In this document: positions 1-9,787 of the stretch, piece by piece
Layout of the letters: each line of letters begins with the position of its first letter
How positions within the stretch are numbered: the first letter of the stretch is position 1
Position numbers and translations under genes: made by a program
Source: Rubrivivax gelatinosus
Lineage (GTDB): Bacteria; Pseudomonadota; Gammaproteobacteria; Burkholderiales; Burkholderiaceae_C
Length of the DNA stretch: 64,000 nt
Assembly (NCBI RefSeq): GCF_004340905.1
Contig: NZ_SLXD01000010.1
Span: forward strand, 124,001-188,000
Direction of reading: 5' to 3'
The notes under the pieces: generated by a model
Told to the model about the DNA's origin: nothing
Database searches by the model: none
The model's input: only the letters and a program-made list of their open reading frames with translations

Positions 1-123
1 CGGTTCGGGCGCGCCGGGCGCGAAAGCCTCCGGGTACAGCGCACGCGCCTCGGCCGCGGCCAGGCGCAGCAGCGCCAGCGCGTCGGCGCCCAGCGGGTCG
101 GCCTCGAGCAGCACCAAGCTCAC
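1..123 (-). CDS. GNAT-type N-acetyltransferase, N-terminal fragment
   Basis: Only the first 41 codons lie in the window; the gene runs off the left edge. The peptide begins VSLVLLEADPLGADALALL and continues with an Ala/Leu/Arg helix ending in ALYPEAF. This resembles the first helix of small GNAT acetyltransferases, whose substrate cannot be predicted from so little. The GTG start at 123-121 overlaps the TGA stop of the upstream Lrp-type regulator (GTGA), so the two are probably translationally coupled and in one operon. The family call rests on the N-terminal pattern alone and the acetyl-CoA binding motif is outside the window. Confidence 0.5.
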   Translation of the reverse strand, partial: MSLVLLEADPLGADALALLRLAAAEARALYPEAFAPGAPEP

Positions 124-641
124 ACTTGCGCCGCCTGCGCCAACGGCACCCGCGTCTCGAACTTCGAGCAGTGCATCGCGAACATGCTCTTGAAGTTGCG
201 CACGTTGTGGTTCGACGAGAAGACCGCCCGCGTGAACGCGTGGTACTCCTGCATCGACGCCGCAGTGACGACGAGCAGGAAGTCGTACTCGCCCGAGACC
301 TCGTAGCAGGCCTGCACCGCCGGCTCGGCGGCCATGCGCTGCTCGAACTGGCGCAGCAGCGCGTCGTTCTGGCGGTCCAGTTCCACCGAGACGAAGGCCG
401 TCAGCGGCCGGCCGACACGCTGGCGGTCGACGATCGCGACCTGGCGCAGCAGCACGCCCGAGGCGCGCATCGCCGCGATGCGGCGCTGGCAGGTGGCCGG
501 CGACGAACCGACCTTGGCCGCCAGCGTGCGCATCGGCAGCGTGGCGTCGTCCTGCAGCAGGTCGAGCAGGCGCAGGTCGAGCGCGTCCGGCGCGTCCAGC
601 ACCGTGGCGGCGGGTTTCGTCTCGGCGAGCAGATCGGTCAT
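120..641 (-). CDS. Lrp/AsnC family transcriptional regulator
   Basis: A 173-residue protein of the usual Lrp/AsnC size. The N-terminal winged helix-turn-helix covers about residues 20-70 (LDLRLLDLLQDDATLPMRTL, then SSPATCQRRIAAM as recognition helix). The C-terminal ligand-binding RAM domain covers about residues 85-165 (GEYDFLLVV). The ATG at 641 was chosen because the HTH starts about 20 residues later, as in the family; upstream in-frame sequence is unlike protein. A TATCGT hexamer preceded by TG (reverse strand, 653-648) would place transcription close to the ATG, so the mRNA may be nearly leaderless (inference). The gene is divergent from an amidohydrolase 62 bp away, its most likely target. 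Amino acids or their derivatives are the probable effector. Confidence 0.93.
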   Translation of the reverse strand: MTDLLAETKPAATVLDAPDALDLRLLDLLQDDATLPMRTLAAKVGSSPATCQRRIAAMRASGVLLRQVAIVDRQRVGRPLTAFVSVELDRQNDALLRQFEQRMAAEPAVQACYEVSGEYDFLLVVTAASMQEYHAFTRAVFSSNHNVRNFKSMFAMHCSKFETRVPLAQAAQV

Positions 642-703
642 GAGACAACGATAGCAGCGGGGCCCGGCGGATCGATTGTTTGCCTCGCGGCAGCGTGCCG
701 ACA

Positions 704-1927
704 ATGACGGCCACCGCCGCCCCCTTGCGCACGCCGATGACGCCCCACGACCCCGACACCGAAACCACCTGGCGCCGCTGGCGCCACGACTTCCACCGTT
801 TCCCCGAGACCGGCTTCGACGAACACCGCAGCGCCGAGCGTGTCGCCCAGGTGCTGACGCTGCTGGGCATCGAGGTGGCACGCGGCATCGGCGGCACCGG
901 CGTCGTCGGCACGCTGCGCCGCGGCAGCGGGGCCGGCATCGTCGCGCTGCGCGCCGACATGGACGCGCTGGCGATCCACGAACACGCGCCCGGCCGCGCC
1001 TACGCGTCGCAACACGCCGGCCGCATGCACGCCTGCGGCCACGACGGCCATATGGCGATGCTGCTCGCGGCGGCCCAGCTGCTGGCCGAAGGCGGCGGCT
1101 TCGACGGCACGGTGCGTTTCGTCTTCCAGCCGGCCGAGGAACACGGCCGCGGCGCCGCGGCGATGCTGGCCGACGGGCTGCTGGAGCGTTTCCCGTTCGA
1201 CGAGATCTACGGCGTGCACAACATGCCGGGCCTGCCGGCCGGCCAGATCGCCACGCGTGTCGGCGGCCTGATGGCCAGCGAGGACAACTTCGTCATCCGC
1301 GTGCGCGGCCGCGGCGGCCACGCGGCGCGGCCGCATCAGTTGGTCGACCCGCTGGTCGTCGGCGCCGAGATCGTGCTGGCGCTGCAGAGCGTGGTCGCGC
1401 GTTCGGTCGACCCGCAGCAGCCGGCCGTGCTGTCGTGCACCGAGTTCCACACCGACGGCATCCGCAACGCCGTGCCGTCCGAGGTGGTGATCCAAGGCGA
1501 CACACGCAGCTACGCGCCGGAAGTCCAGGCGCTGCTGGAACGCCGCATCCGCGAACTGGCCGACGGCATCGCGCGCGCCCACAGCGCGCGCTGCGAGGTT
1601 GAGTACACGCACGAGTTCGCGCCGACGATCAACCACGCCGCGCCGGTGGCCGCGGCGCTGGACGCCGCGCGGCGTGTCGTCGCGGCCGCGCAGGTGGACG
1701 GCGACACGCCGCCGGTGATGGCGTCCGAGGACTTCGGCCGCTTCCTGCTGCATCGCCCCGGCGCTTTCGTCTTCCTCGGCAACGGCAGCGGCGCCGAGCC
1801 CGGCGCGACGCCGCTGCACAACGCCGGCTACGACTTCAACGACGCCCTGCTGCCCGTCGGCGCCCGCTGGTTCGCCGAACTGGTGCGCCTGCGCCTGCCC
1901 GCCAACGCCTCGGATACCCGCCCGTGA
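704..1927 (+). CDS. M20D-family amidohydrolase (hippurate / N-acyl amino acid hydrolase type)
   Basis: About 407 residues. Hydrolyses an N-acyl amino acid or similar amide using two divalent metals. Visible motifs are RADMDAL, MHACGHDGHMAM (metal ligands), FQPAEEHGRGA (catalytic Glu and metal Glu), HNMPGLPAGQIATR, GRGGHAARPHQLVDPL (lid domain) and SEDFG near the C terminus. All expected M20D landmarks are present in order, so the enzyme looks intact. ATG 704 is preferred; ATG 737 is an alternative that also fits the family, and a TTG at 680 was rejected. Its stop overlaps the GTG start of the next gene (GTGA), so both are one operon. The divergent Lrp-type gene probably controls it. The natural substrate is unknown. 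Confidence 0.88.
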   Translation: MTATAAPLRTPMTPHDPDTETTWRRWRHDFHRFPETGFDEHRSAERVAQVLTLLGIEVARGIGGTGVVGTLRRGSGAGIVALRADMDALAIHEHAPGRAYASQHAGRMHACGHDGHMAMLLAAAQLLAEGGGFDGTVRFVFQPAEEHGRGAAAMLADGLLERFPFDEIYGVHNMPGLPAGQIATRVGGLMASEDNFVIRVRGRGGHAARPHQLVDPLVVGAEIVLALQSVVARSVDPQQPAVLSCTEFHTDGIRNAVPSEVVIQGDTRSYAPEVQALLERRIRELADGIARAHSARCEVEYTHEFAPTINHAAPVAAALDAARRVVAAAQVDGDTPPVMASEDFGRFLLHRPGAFVFLGNGSGAEPGATPLHNAGYDFNDALLPVGARWFAELVRLRLPANASDTRP

Positions 1928-4347
1928 TCGCCCACAACCCGCAGGCCACGCGCCGCCCTTACGACGCCGAACTCGCCGCGCTGCTGAACGCCGACGCCGC
2001 CCGTGCCGCCCGCGAGGCGCTGGCCCACTGGCCGCTGCTGGCGCGCCTGCCGACACCGCTGTGGGCCCTGCCCGGCCGCGCCGCGGCGCTGGGCCTGGCC
2101 GCCATCGACCTGAAGGACGAGAGCCGGCGCTCGCCGCTGGCGAGCTTCAAGGCGCTGGGCGCGCCGTATGCGCTGCTGCGCCTGGTGCAGCGCCGGCATG
2201 CACAAGCCGGTTGGACCGCCGCCGAGCTCTTCGCCGGTCACCACGCCGCCGCGCTGGCCGGCTTCACCGTCATCGCCGCGACCGACGGCAACCACGGCCG
2301 AGCACTCGCCGCCGCCGCGCAGAGCCTGGGCTGCCGCTGCGTCATCGTGCTGCACGCCCAGGTGAGCCCCGAGCGCGAAGACGCGATCGCCGCCTTCGGC
2401 GCCGAGATCGTGCGCATCGCCGGCGACTACGACGCTTCGGTCGTCGAGGCCGCACGCCTGGCCGCGGCCAACGGCTGGGAGGTCGTCTCCGACACCTCGT
2501 ACGAAGGCTACGAAGCCGTGCCGCGCGACGTGATGCAGGGCTACGCGGTGATCGCCGACGAGGTGCTGGAGCTGGTGGACCGGCCCTACACCCACGTCGT
2601 GCTGCAAGGCGGCGTCGGCGGGCTGGCCGCGGGTGTCGTCAGCCGCCTGTGGGAAGCCGCCGGTGCGGCGCGGCCGTGTTTCATCGTCGTCGAACCCGAA
2701 CAGGCCGACTGCCTGCTGCAGAGCGCGCTCGCCGGCGGCCCGGTGCGCGCCAGCGGCAGCACCGACTCGCTGATGGCCGGGCTGGCCTGCGGCGAACCCT
2801 CGCCGCTGGCCTGGCGTTTTCTCGCACCGGCCGTCGACACCTTCCTCACCGTGCCCGACGAGGCGGCGGCGCAGGCGATGCGCGAACTGGCCGACGGCGC
2901 CCACGGCGACCTGCCGCTGGTCGGCGGCGAGTCGGGTGTCGCCGGGCTGGCGGCACTGCAGGCGCTGTGCGCCGACCCGGCGGCGCGCGAGCGGCTGGGG
3001 CTCGATGCCCGGTCGCGGGTGCTGCTGATCAACAGCGAAGGCGCGACCGCGCCGGGGGTCTACGCCGGCCTCGTCGGCCGCGACGCCGAGGCGGTGCTGG
3101 CCGCGCAGCACGAGCACCTGGCGCGCGACGGCATCGCCGCCGACCGTCTCGCCTCACGAATCGCCGAACACGCCGAGATCGGCGCCACGCCCGACGGCGG
3201 CGTCTGCCGCCTGGCGCTGAGCGACGCCGACCGCGACGGCCGCGACCGCCTCGTCGCCTGGATGCACGAGCTGGGCCTGACAGTGCAGGTCGACCGCATC
3301 GGCAACGTCTTCGGCACCCGCGCCGGCAGCGAGCCGGGCGCGGCGCCGGTGATGACCGGCTCGCACCTGGACACGGTGGCCACCGGCGGGCGCTACGACG
3401 GTGTCTACGGCGTGGTGGCGGCGCTGGAAGCCGTGCGCCGGCTCGACGAGCTGGGTGTCACGACGCGCCGGCCGATCGTCGTCGCCGCGTTCAGCAACGA
3501 GGAAGGCGTGCGCTACCCGCCCGACATGATGGGTTCGCTGGTGCACACCGGCGGCCTGGCGCTGCCCGACGCGCTGGACACGATCGGCATCGACGGCACC
3601 CGTCTGGGCGACGAGCTGGTGCGCATCGGCTACGCCGGCGACCTGGACGTCGGTGCGATCCGCCCGCACGCCTTCGTCGAGCTGCACATCGAGCAGGGCC
3701 CGGTGCTGGAAACCGAGGGCGTGGCGATCGGCGCCGTCGCCGACCTGCAAGGCATCTCCTGGCAGGAGATCACGGTCGAGGGCCAGTCCAACCACGCCGG
3801 CACGACGCCGATGCGGCTGCGCCGCGACGCCGGCGCGGCAGCGGCCGAGATCGCCGTCTTCGTGCGTGATTTGGCGCTGCGCGCCGGCGAACCGCAGGTC
3901 GCCACCGTCGGCCGGCTGCGCCTGCACCCGGACCTGATCAACGTGATCCCGGCACGCGCGACGCTGACCGTGGACCTGCGCCACACCGATGAAGCCCGGC
4001 TGCAGCAGGCCGAAGCCGAACTCGCGGCTTTCCTCGAACGCCTGGCGGCCGAACGCGGCCTGACGGTGAGCTCGCGCCGGCTGGCGCGTTTCGAGCCGGT
4101 GGTCTTCGACGAGCGCCTGGTGCGCACGATCGAAGCCGCCGCCGCGGCACGCGGTTACGCCGTGCGCCGCATGACGTCCGGCGCCGGCCACGACGCGCAG
4201 ATGCTGGCGCGCGTGTGCCCGGCAGCGATGATCTTCGTGCCCAGCGCCGGCGGCCTGAGCCACAACCCGCGCGAGCACACGCCGGCCGAGCAGCTCGCGC
4301 AGGGTGCGAACGTGCTGCTGGACGTGCTGCGGCGGCTGGCAGGCTGA
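1924..4347 (+). CDS. Fusion: diaminopropionate ammonia-lyase (N) with carbamoylase/allantoate-type M20 amidase (C)
   Basis: One uninterrupted 807-residue frame holds two complete enzymes. Residues 1-about 395 are a PLP-dependent lyase of the diaminopropionate ammonia-lyase (YgeX) family: SRRSPLASFKALGAPYAL carries the predicted Schiff-base Lys76, TDGNHGRALA is the substrate loop and GGVGGLAAGV the phosphate-binding loop. Residues about 400-807 are an M20 Zn amidase of the N-carbamoyl-amino-acid / allantoate hydrolase type: SHLDTV (H481, D483), YDGVYG (D492), FSNEEG (E526, E527), HIEQGPVLE (H588), NHAGTTPMR, and LSHNPREHT (H780). Both halves have normal length with a short linker and no frameshift. 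In E. coli the two activities are separate neighbours (ygeX, ygeY). The GTG start overlaps the previous stop. The lyase should convert 2,3-diaminopropionate to pyruvate and ammonia; the amidase substrate is unproven. Confidence 0.85.
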   Translation: MIAHNPQATRRPYDAELAALLNADAARAAREALAHWPLLARLPTPLWALPGRAAALGLAAIDLKDESRRSPLASFKALGAPYALLRLVQRRHAQAGWTAAELFAGHHAAALAGFTVIAATDGNHGRALAAAAQSLGCRCVIVLHAQVSPEREDAIAAFGAEIVRIAGDYDASVVEAARLAAANGWEVVSDTSYEGYEAVPRDVMQGYAVIADEVLELVDRPYTHVVLQGGVGGLAAGVVSRLWEAAGAARPCFIVVEPEQADCLLQSALAGGPVRASGSTDSLMAGLACGEPSPLAWRFLAPAVDTFLTVPDEAAAQAMRELADGAHGDLPLVGGESGVAGLAALQALCADPAARERLGLDARSRVLLINSEGATAPGVYAGLVGRDAEAVLAAQHEHLARDGIAADRLASRIAEHAEIGATPDGGVCRLALSDADRDGRDRLVAWMHELGLTVQVDRIGNVFGTRAGSEPGAAPVMTGSHLDTVATGGRYDGVYGVVAALEAVRRLDELGVTTRRPIVVAAFSNEEGVRYPPDMMGSLVHTGGLALPDALDTIGIDGTRLGDELVRIGYAGDLDVGAIRPHAFVELHIEQGPVLETEGVAIGAVADLQGISWQEITVEGQSNHAGTTPMRLRRDAGAAAAEIAVFVRDLALRAGEPQVATVGRLRLHPDLINVIPARATLTVDLRHTDEARLQQAEAELAAFLERLAAERGLTVSSRRLARFEPVVFDERLVRTIEAAAAARGYAVRRMTSGAGHDAQMLARVCPAAMIFVPSAGGLSHNPREHTPAEQLAQGANVLLDVLRRLAG

Positions 4348-4356
4348 GGCCGGTTC

Positions 4357-4625
4357 AGAAGGTGTGAAAGAACCCGGCGTGCCCGCGACGGGGTGCAGCC
4401 GGGTGTCGGGCAAGGCGCGTCGCGCAGCCGGTACTCGATGTACCGGCAAGCGGCGCAACGCCGCCCGACGCCCGGATGGGCCCCGTCCCGAAGGGGCGAG
4501 CCGACGAGCGACCCCGAGACGGTGCCGGGCGCGCTGCGATCAGTTCCGAGGCGTTGTCTCGCCGTGGCGCGTTCGGGGTCGCTGGGCGGATCGACGCGGG
4601 CATGGCGGGTTCTTTCACACCTTCT
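4357..4625. repeat. 269-bp MITE/REP-like element with 20-bp perfect inverted ends
   Basis: The ends 4357-4376 (AGAAGGTGTGAAAGAACCCG) and 4606-4625 are perfect inverted repeats of 20 bp. An imperfect extension inward shares TGCCCGCG on both sides. Inside are further palindromes, for example CCGGTA-CTCGATG-TACCGG near 4428-4446. The element fills the whole gap between two convergent genes, and its right end touches the stop codon of the minus-strand gene. No protein-like frame is seen inside. It could be a non-autonomous miniature transposon, a dispersed palindromic repeat, or a bidirectional terminator. Copy number elsewhere in the genome is unknown. Confidence 0.6.
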
Positions 4626-5299
4626 CAGTAGAGGTCCTGGCGCACGGCCTGCGTGTAGTGCGCGTCGACCTGGGCGATCTGAGCCGCGTCCATCGTCGCG
4701 CGCGCGTCGGCCAGCCGGCCCAGTTCGGCCAGCACGCTGCCCACCGTGGGTAGCGCGGCGGCGTCCAGCCGCGACTCCGGCTGCCACAGCCGCGCGCGGT
4801 TGATGGCCTTGCCGCAGTGGAACAGCACCTCGTCGACGGCGACCACGGTGGCCGTTTTCGGCACACGCTCGCCCTCCTTCAACTGCGCCAGCAGCCGGGG
4901 GTCGGTGCTGATGCGGCCGCGGCCGTTGATGCGCAGGAAGACTTCCAGCCCCGGGAACAGGAACACCATGCCCAGGCGCTCGTCGCGCTGCAGGTTGCGC
5001 AGCGACTCGATGCGGTTGTTGCCGGGCCAGTCGGCAAACACCACATGGCGCTCGTCGAGCACCTGGACGAAACCCGGCCGCCCGCCGCGTGGCGAGGCGT
5101 CCAGCCCGTGCTCGCTGCCGGTCGCCAGGCAGAAGAAGCTGGCCGCCTTCAGGTAGGCCTCGTGGAAGGCGTGCAGGCGGTCGGTCACCGCCTTCTGGAT
5201 GCGCTCCGACGGCGGGTCGTAGAGCGTGTCCAGGTCGAGGTCCGCCTGCGGGACCGGCTTGGCCGAGGCCTGTTGAACATTCCTGCCGCCGTTCGTCAT
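4625..5299 (-). CDS. Pyridoxamine 5'-phosphate oxidase-family (split-barrel flavin-binding) protein
   Basis: A 224-residue protein with the split beta-barrel of the PNPOx-like superfamily: ASFFCLATGSEHGLDASPRG, then GGRPGFVQVLDERHVVFADW, GNNRIESLRNLQ and GMVFLFPGLEVFLRINGRG. This resembles the MSMEG_1061-type subgroup, which typically binds FMN or F420 and reduces small substrates, rather than true PdxH. The start at 5299 is supported by a GGAGAAGG Shine-Dalgarno sequence. It is divergent from an AraC regulator with about 100 bp between the starts, suggesting control by that regulator. The substrate is not predictable. Confidence 0.8.
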   Translation of the reverse strand: MTNGGRNVQQASAKPVPQADLDLDTLYDPPSERIQKAVTDRLHAFHEAYLKAASFFCLATGSEHGLDASPRGGRPGFVQVLDERHVVFADWPGNNRIESLRNLQRDERLGMVFLFPGLEVFLRINGRGRISTDPRLLAQLKEGERVPKTATVVAVDEVLFHCGKAINRARLWQPESRLDAAALPTVGSVLAELGRLADARATMDAAQIAQVDAHYTQAVRQDLY

Positions 5300-5400
5300 C
5301 TGCCTTCTCCTGCGCCCCAGCGCTGATGCGGGCGGCAGCTTAGGCGCCATCGGACTGGCGGCTATAGACTGGATCTGCCAATCAATATCACGCAGCCGCC

Positions 5401-6174
5401 ATGGGAATGCAGATCGATCCAGACGCGACGAACAGTGCCGACGGCCCCATCGTCTTCGCCGCCGCGGCCGCCGGCGTCGAGGAACTGTCGTCCGAAGCGC
5501 ATCGCCACGCACGCGGCCAGCTGGTCGGCTCGCTGCGTGGCCTGCTGACGGTGGGGATCGAGGACGGCGTCTGGGTCGTGCCCGCGATCCACGCGGTCTG
5601 GCTGCCGCCGCACCAGTGGCACAGCGGCCGGGCGCACGGCCCGTTCCACGGCTGGAGCGCCTACGTCGCCGAATCGGCCTGCCACGACCTGCCGTCGCGG
5701 CCCTGCACGCTGCGGACCTCGGGGCTGCTGCGCGAAGCGGTGCTGCGCGCCAGCACCTGGCCGCCCGGGCCGCTGGATGCGGCGCGCACGCGGGTGGCCG
5801 AACTGATCCTCGACGAGATCCGCACGCTGCCGGTCGAACCGCTCGGGCTGCCACTGCCGCGCGACGCACGCGCCCAGCGCATCGCCCGGGCGCTGATCGC
5901 CGACCCGGCCGACGCACGCGAGCTGGAGCAATGGGCCGCCTGGGCCTCGCTCAGCGCGCGCACGCTGAGCCGGCGTTTCGTCGACGAGACGGGCTTTCAC
6001 TTCACCGCCTGGCGGCAGCGCGCGCGCCTGTTGAAGGCGCTGGAGATGCTGGCCGCCGGCGTGCCGGTCGGCACGATCGCGCTCGACCTGGGCTACGCCA
6101 CGGCGAGCGCGTTCATCGGCTTGTTCAGACGCACGTTCGGCGAGACGCCGGCCGTGTACCGCACGCGGCTGTAG
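5401..6174 (+). CDS. AraC-family transcriptional regulator with N-terminal cupin
   Basis: A 257-residue regulator. The N-terminal half is a cupin-like sensor of the AraC_binding type (ARGQLVGSLRGLLTV, then VVPAIHAVWLPPHQWHSG). The C-terminal half holds the two HTH units: ASLSARTLSRRFVDETGFHF in the first, TIALDLGYATASAFIGLFRR with the usual FRRTFGETPAVYR ending in the second. The length is normal. It reads away from the PNPOx-like gene and shares its promoter region, which contains the AT-rich run AATCAATATCAC just before the start. It is probably the local activator or repressor of that gene (inference from layout). Confidence 0.9.
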   Translation: MGMQIDPDATNSADGPIVFAAAAAGVEELSSEAHRHARGQLVGSLRGLLTVGIEDGVWVVPAIHAVWLPPHQWHSGRAHGPFHGWSAYVAESACHDLPSRPCTLRTSGLLREAVLRASTWPPGPLDAARTRVAELILDEIRTLPVEPLGLPLPRDARAQRIARALIADPADARELEQWAAWASLSARTLSRRFVDETGFHFTAWRQRARLLKALEMLAAGVPVGTIALDLGYATASAFIGLFRRTFGETPAVYRTRL

Positions 6175-6188
6175 CGCAGCGTCGCATG

Positions 6189-6240
6189 CGGGCCTCCGCC
6201 ACTCGGGGAGGCCCGCCGCGGAGCGCCGAGCGGCGCTCCG
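6189..6240. terminator. Two consecutive hairpins between convergent genes
   Basis: The first hairpin is CGGGCCTCC / GGAGGCCCG (6189-6197 with 6207-6215). The second is CGGAGCGCC-GAGC-GGCGCTCCG (6219-6227 with 6232-6240). Both are perfect 9-bp stems without a U tract. They lie between the AraC gene (stop 6174) and the pta stop (6250), so they probably end transcription from both sides. Confidence 0.55.
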
Positions 6241-6249
6241 TGCAGGCGA

Positions 6250-8309
6250 TCAGGCCGTCGCGGCCTGGATCGCCGTCAGCGCGATCGTGTAGACGATGTC
6301 GTCGACGAGCGCGCCGCGCGACAGGTCGTTCACCGGCTTGCGCAGGCCCTGCAGCATCGGGCCGACCGAGATGACCCCGGCCGAGCGCTGCACCGCCTTG
6401 TAGGTCGTGTTGCCGGTGTTGAGGTCCGGGAACACGAACACGTTGGCGCGGCCGGCCACCGGCGAGTTCGGGGCCTTCTGGCGGCCCACGCTCTCCACCG
6501 AGGCGGCGTCGTACTGCATCGGGCCGTCGATGGCCAGCTGCGGGCGGCGCTCCTTGACGATGCGGGTGGCCTCGCGCACCTTGTCGACGTCGGCGCCCGT
6601 GCCCGACGAACCCGTCGAGTACGAGATCATCGCCACGCGCGGCTCGATGCCGAAGGCCGCGGCGCTGTCGGCCGACTGCATCGCGATCTCGGCCAGCTCC
6701 TCGGCGCTCGGGTCGGGGTTGATCGCGCAGTCGCCGTAGACCAGCACCTGGTCGGGCATCAGCATGAAGAACACCGACGAGACGATCGACGAACCCGGCG
6801 CCGTCTTGATCAGCTGCAGCGCCGGACGCACCGTGCTCGCCGTCGTGTGCACCGCCCCCGAGACCAGGCCGTCGACGTCGCCGGTGGCGAGCATCATCGT
6901 GCCCAGCACGACGGTGTCTTCCAGCTGCATCGCCGCCTGCCCCGGGGTCAGGCCCTTGGACTTGCGCAGCTCGACCATCGGGCCGATGTAGCGTTCGCGC
7001 ACCACGTCCGGATCGAGGATCTCGACCGAGTCGGGCAGCTCGATGCCGTGCAGCGTGGCGGCGGCACGCACCGCGTCGGGCGCGCCCAGCAGCACGCAGT
7101 GGGCGATGCCCTTGCGCGCGCAGATCGCGGCGGCCGCCAGCGTGCGCGGTTCGTCGCCCTCGGGCAGCACGATGCGCTTCTGGCCCGCACGCGCCGAGTG
7201 GATCAGCGCGTGGCGGAACATCGGCGGCGTCATCGTCGCCGAACGCGGCACGGCCGCGGTGGCGGCCAGGCCGCTGACGTCCAGGTGGTCGGCGGCATGT
7301 TCGACCAGGCGCTCCATGCGCTCCAGGTCGTCGACGCGCACGCGGCGGTCGAGGTTGGCCAGCTGGCTGACGGCCTCGAAGGTCTGCAGCTCGGTGCGCA
7401 GGATGTTCAGCCCGGCGCGGCGCGGCTCGAGGAAGGTCTTGAGCTCGGGCGCCAGCTGTTCGCCGCAGGTCAGCAGCACGCCGGCGATCGGCATGCCGGT
7501 GGCCTTGGCGAAGGTGGTGGTCAGCACGACGTCGGCGCGGTCGCCCGGCGTCACGACCAGCGTGCCCGGGCCCAGGCGCACGACCAGATGCTCGGGGCTG
7601 CGCGCGGCGACGACGACGTTCTGCACGCGAGCGCTGGCCAGGTCACCGGCTTCGACGACCTCGAAACCCAGGTCCTCGACGACGTCGGCCACGCGCGGCG
7701 CGGCCATCGCCGGATCGTCCGGCACGATGCCCAGCAGCGGGGCGGCGGCCTCGAAGCCCTCGCCGAGGTCGGCGCGGGCACGCGAGATGACCACGCCCAC
7801 CGGCGGCAAGCCGTCGCGGCCGTAGCGGTGCGCCACGTCGGCGATGCGGCCGGCCAGCGCCAGCGCGTCGTCTTCCTGGCCCGGCACCACCGGCACCACC
7901 TCGGCCTGCAGCGCCTTGGCGACCGCGAGGTCCAGGTCGGCGACCAGCGGGTGGCCGTCGGCCAGCGTCGCGCCTTCGACGACGACGACGTCGGCCGTCG
8001 CGGCCACGCCCTGGACCAGCGCGACCACGTCTTCGAGCAGCGTGTCGATCTCGCCGGCGCGGGTCATCGCCTCGGCGGTGTCCATCGGCAGCGCACGCGG
8101 CACCGGCAGGTTGAACAGGCGGCGCGCGAAGACCACCGAGCGGTCCTCGGCGTCACGCTCGACGCCGGGGTCGGCGATCGGCTTGACGAAGCCGGCGCGC
8201 ACGCCGGCGGCCTGCAGCGCACGCACCAGGCCGAGCGCGATCGAGGAGGCACCGTAGCCGGGCGCCGTCGGCGCCACGTACAGCAGGCGGGTATGGCGGC
8301 GGGCCTGCA

Positions 8310-8310
<1 letters not shown>
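6250..8310 (-). CDS. pta: Phosphate acetyltransferase (Pta), long form
   Basis: A 686-residue enzyme that interconverts acetyl-CoA and acetyl phosphate in the cytoplasm. The N-terminal part (about residues 8-220) is a P-loop-like BioD/DRTGG-type regulatory region starting LLYVAPTAPGYGASSIALGL. The middle part contains GPGTLVVTPGDRADVVLTT. The C-terminal catalytic PTA/PTB domain (about 360-685) contains IVLPEGDEPRTLAAA, GLVSGAVHTTASTVRPALQ, VYGDCAINPDPSAEELAEIA, ISYSTGSSGTGADVDKV and VFPDLNTGNTTYKAVQRS. Length is close to the E. coli long form. The ATG at 8310 overlaps the ackA stop by one base (TGATG); a GTG one codon earlier is possible. With ackA it forms the acetate/acetyl-CoA pathway. Confidence 0.96.
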
Positions 8311-9533
<1,223 letters not shown>

Positions 9534-9585
9534 CTGAATTCTTTCGAACAGGGGCTTGCAGGCCCGACACCGGCAAGGGGTCGGA

Positions 9586-9645
9586 TCAGGATCGTGCAAA
9601 TCGCCTGCTGGGAAGGGCGCCCATCTCGGGACTAACGCGCGGCAT
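9586..9645 (-). CDS. Possible 19-aa small ORF upstream of ackA
   Basis: ATG at 9645 with a good AGGAG Shine-Dalgarno seven bases upstream encodes MPRVSPEMGALPSRRFARS and stops at 9586, about 50 bases before the ackA start. It could be a leader peptide, a chance ORF, or a marker of a translated 5' region. No family is recognised and only the ribosome-binding site supports it. Confidence 0.25.
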   Translation of the reverse strand: MPRVSPEMGALPSRRFARS

Positions 9646-9748
9646 GACGACACTCCTGTCTGCCTGCGGGCGATCCGGCGGATGCTGCGAGTGCACGTAA
9701 ACCCGCATACCGGAAGTCGCGATATATACCCGATCGGCGCCCGCCGCG

Positions 9749-9775
9749 GTATGGGCGGCAGGCGACGAATGTCAA
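9749..9775 (-). promoter_or_regulatory. Candidate sigma-70 promoter for ackA-pta
   Basis: On the reverse strand a perfect -35 TTGACA (9775-9770) is followed after 16 bases by CATACC (9753-9748), a weak -10. A TATATAT run follows about 25 bases downstream and could be an alternative -10. This would give ackA-pta its own promoter between atoB and ackA. The prediction is weak. Confidence 0.35.
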
Positions 9776-9787
9776 GTACTCACATCT

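Noticed and set aside
680..703. TTG start for the M20D amidohydrolase
   Set aside because: It adds residues not seen in the family; ATG 704 or 737 fits better.
4393..4803. Short open frames inside the inverted-repeat element
   Set aside because: Arg/Pro-rich composition in all frames, no ribosome-binding site, interrupted by palindromes.
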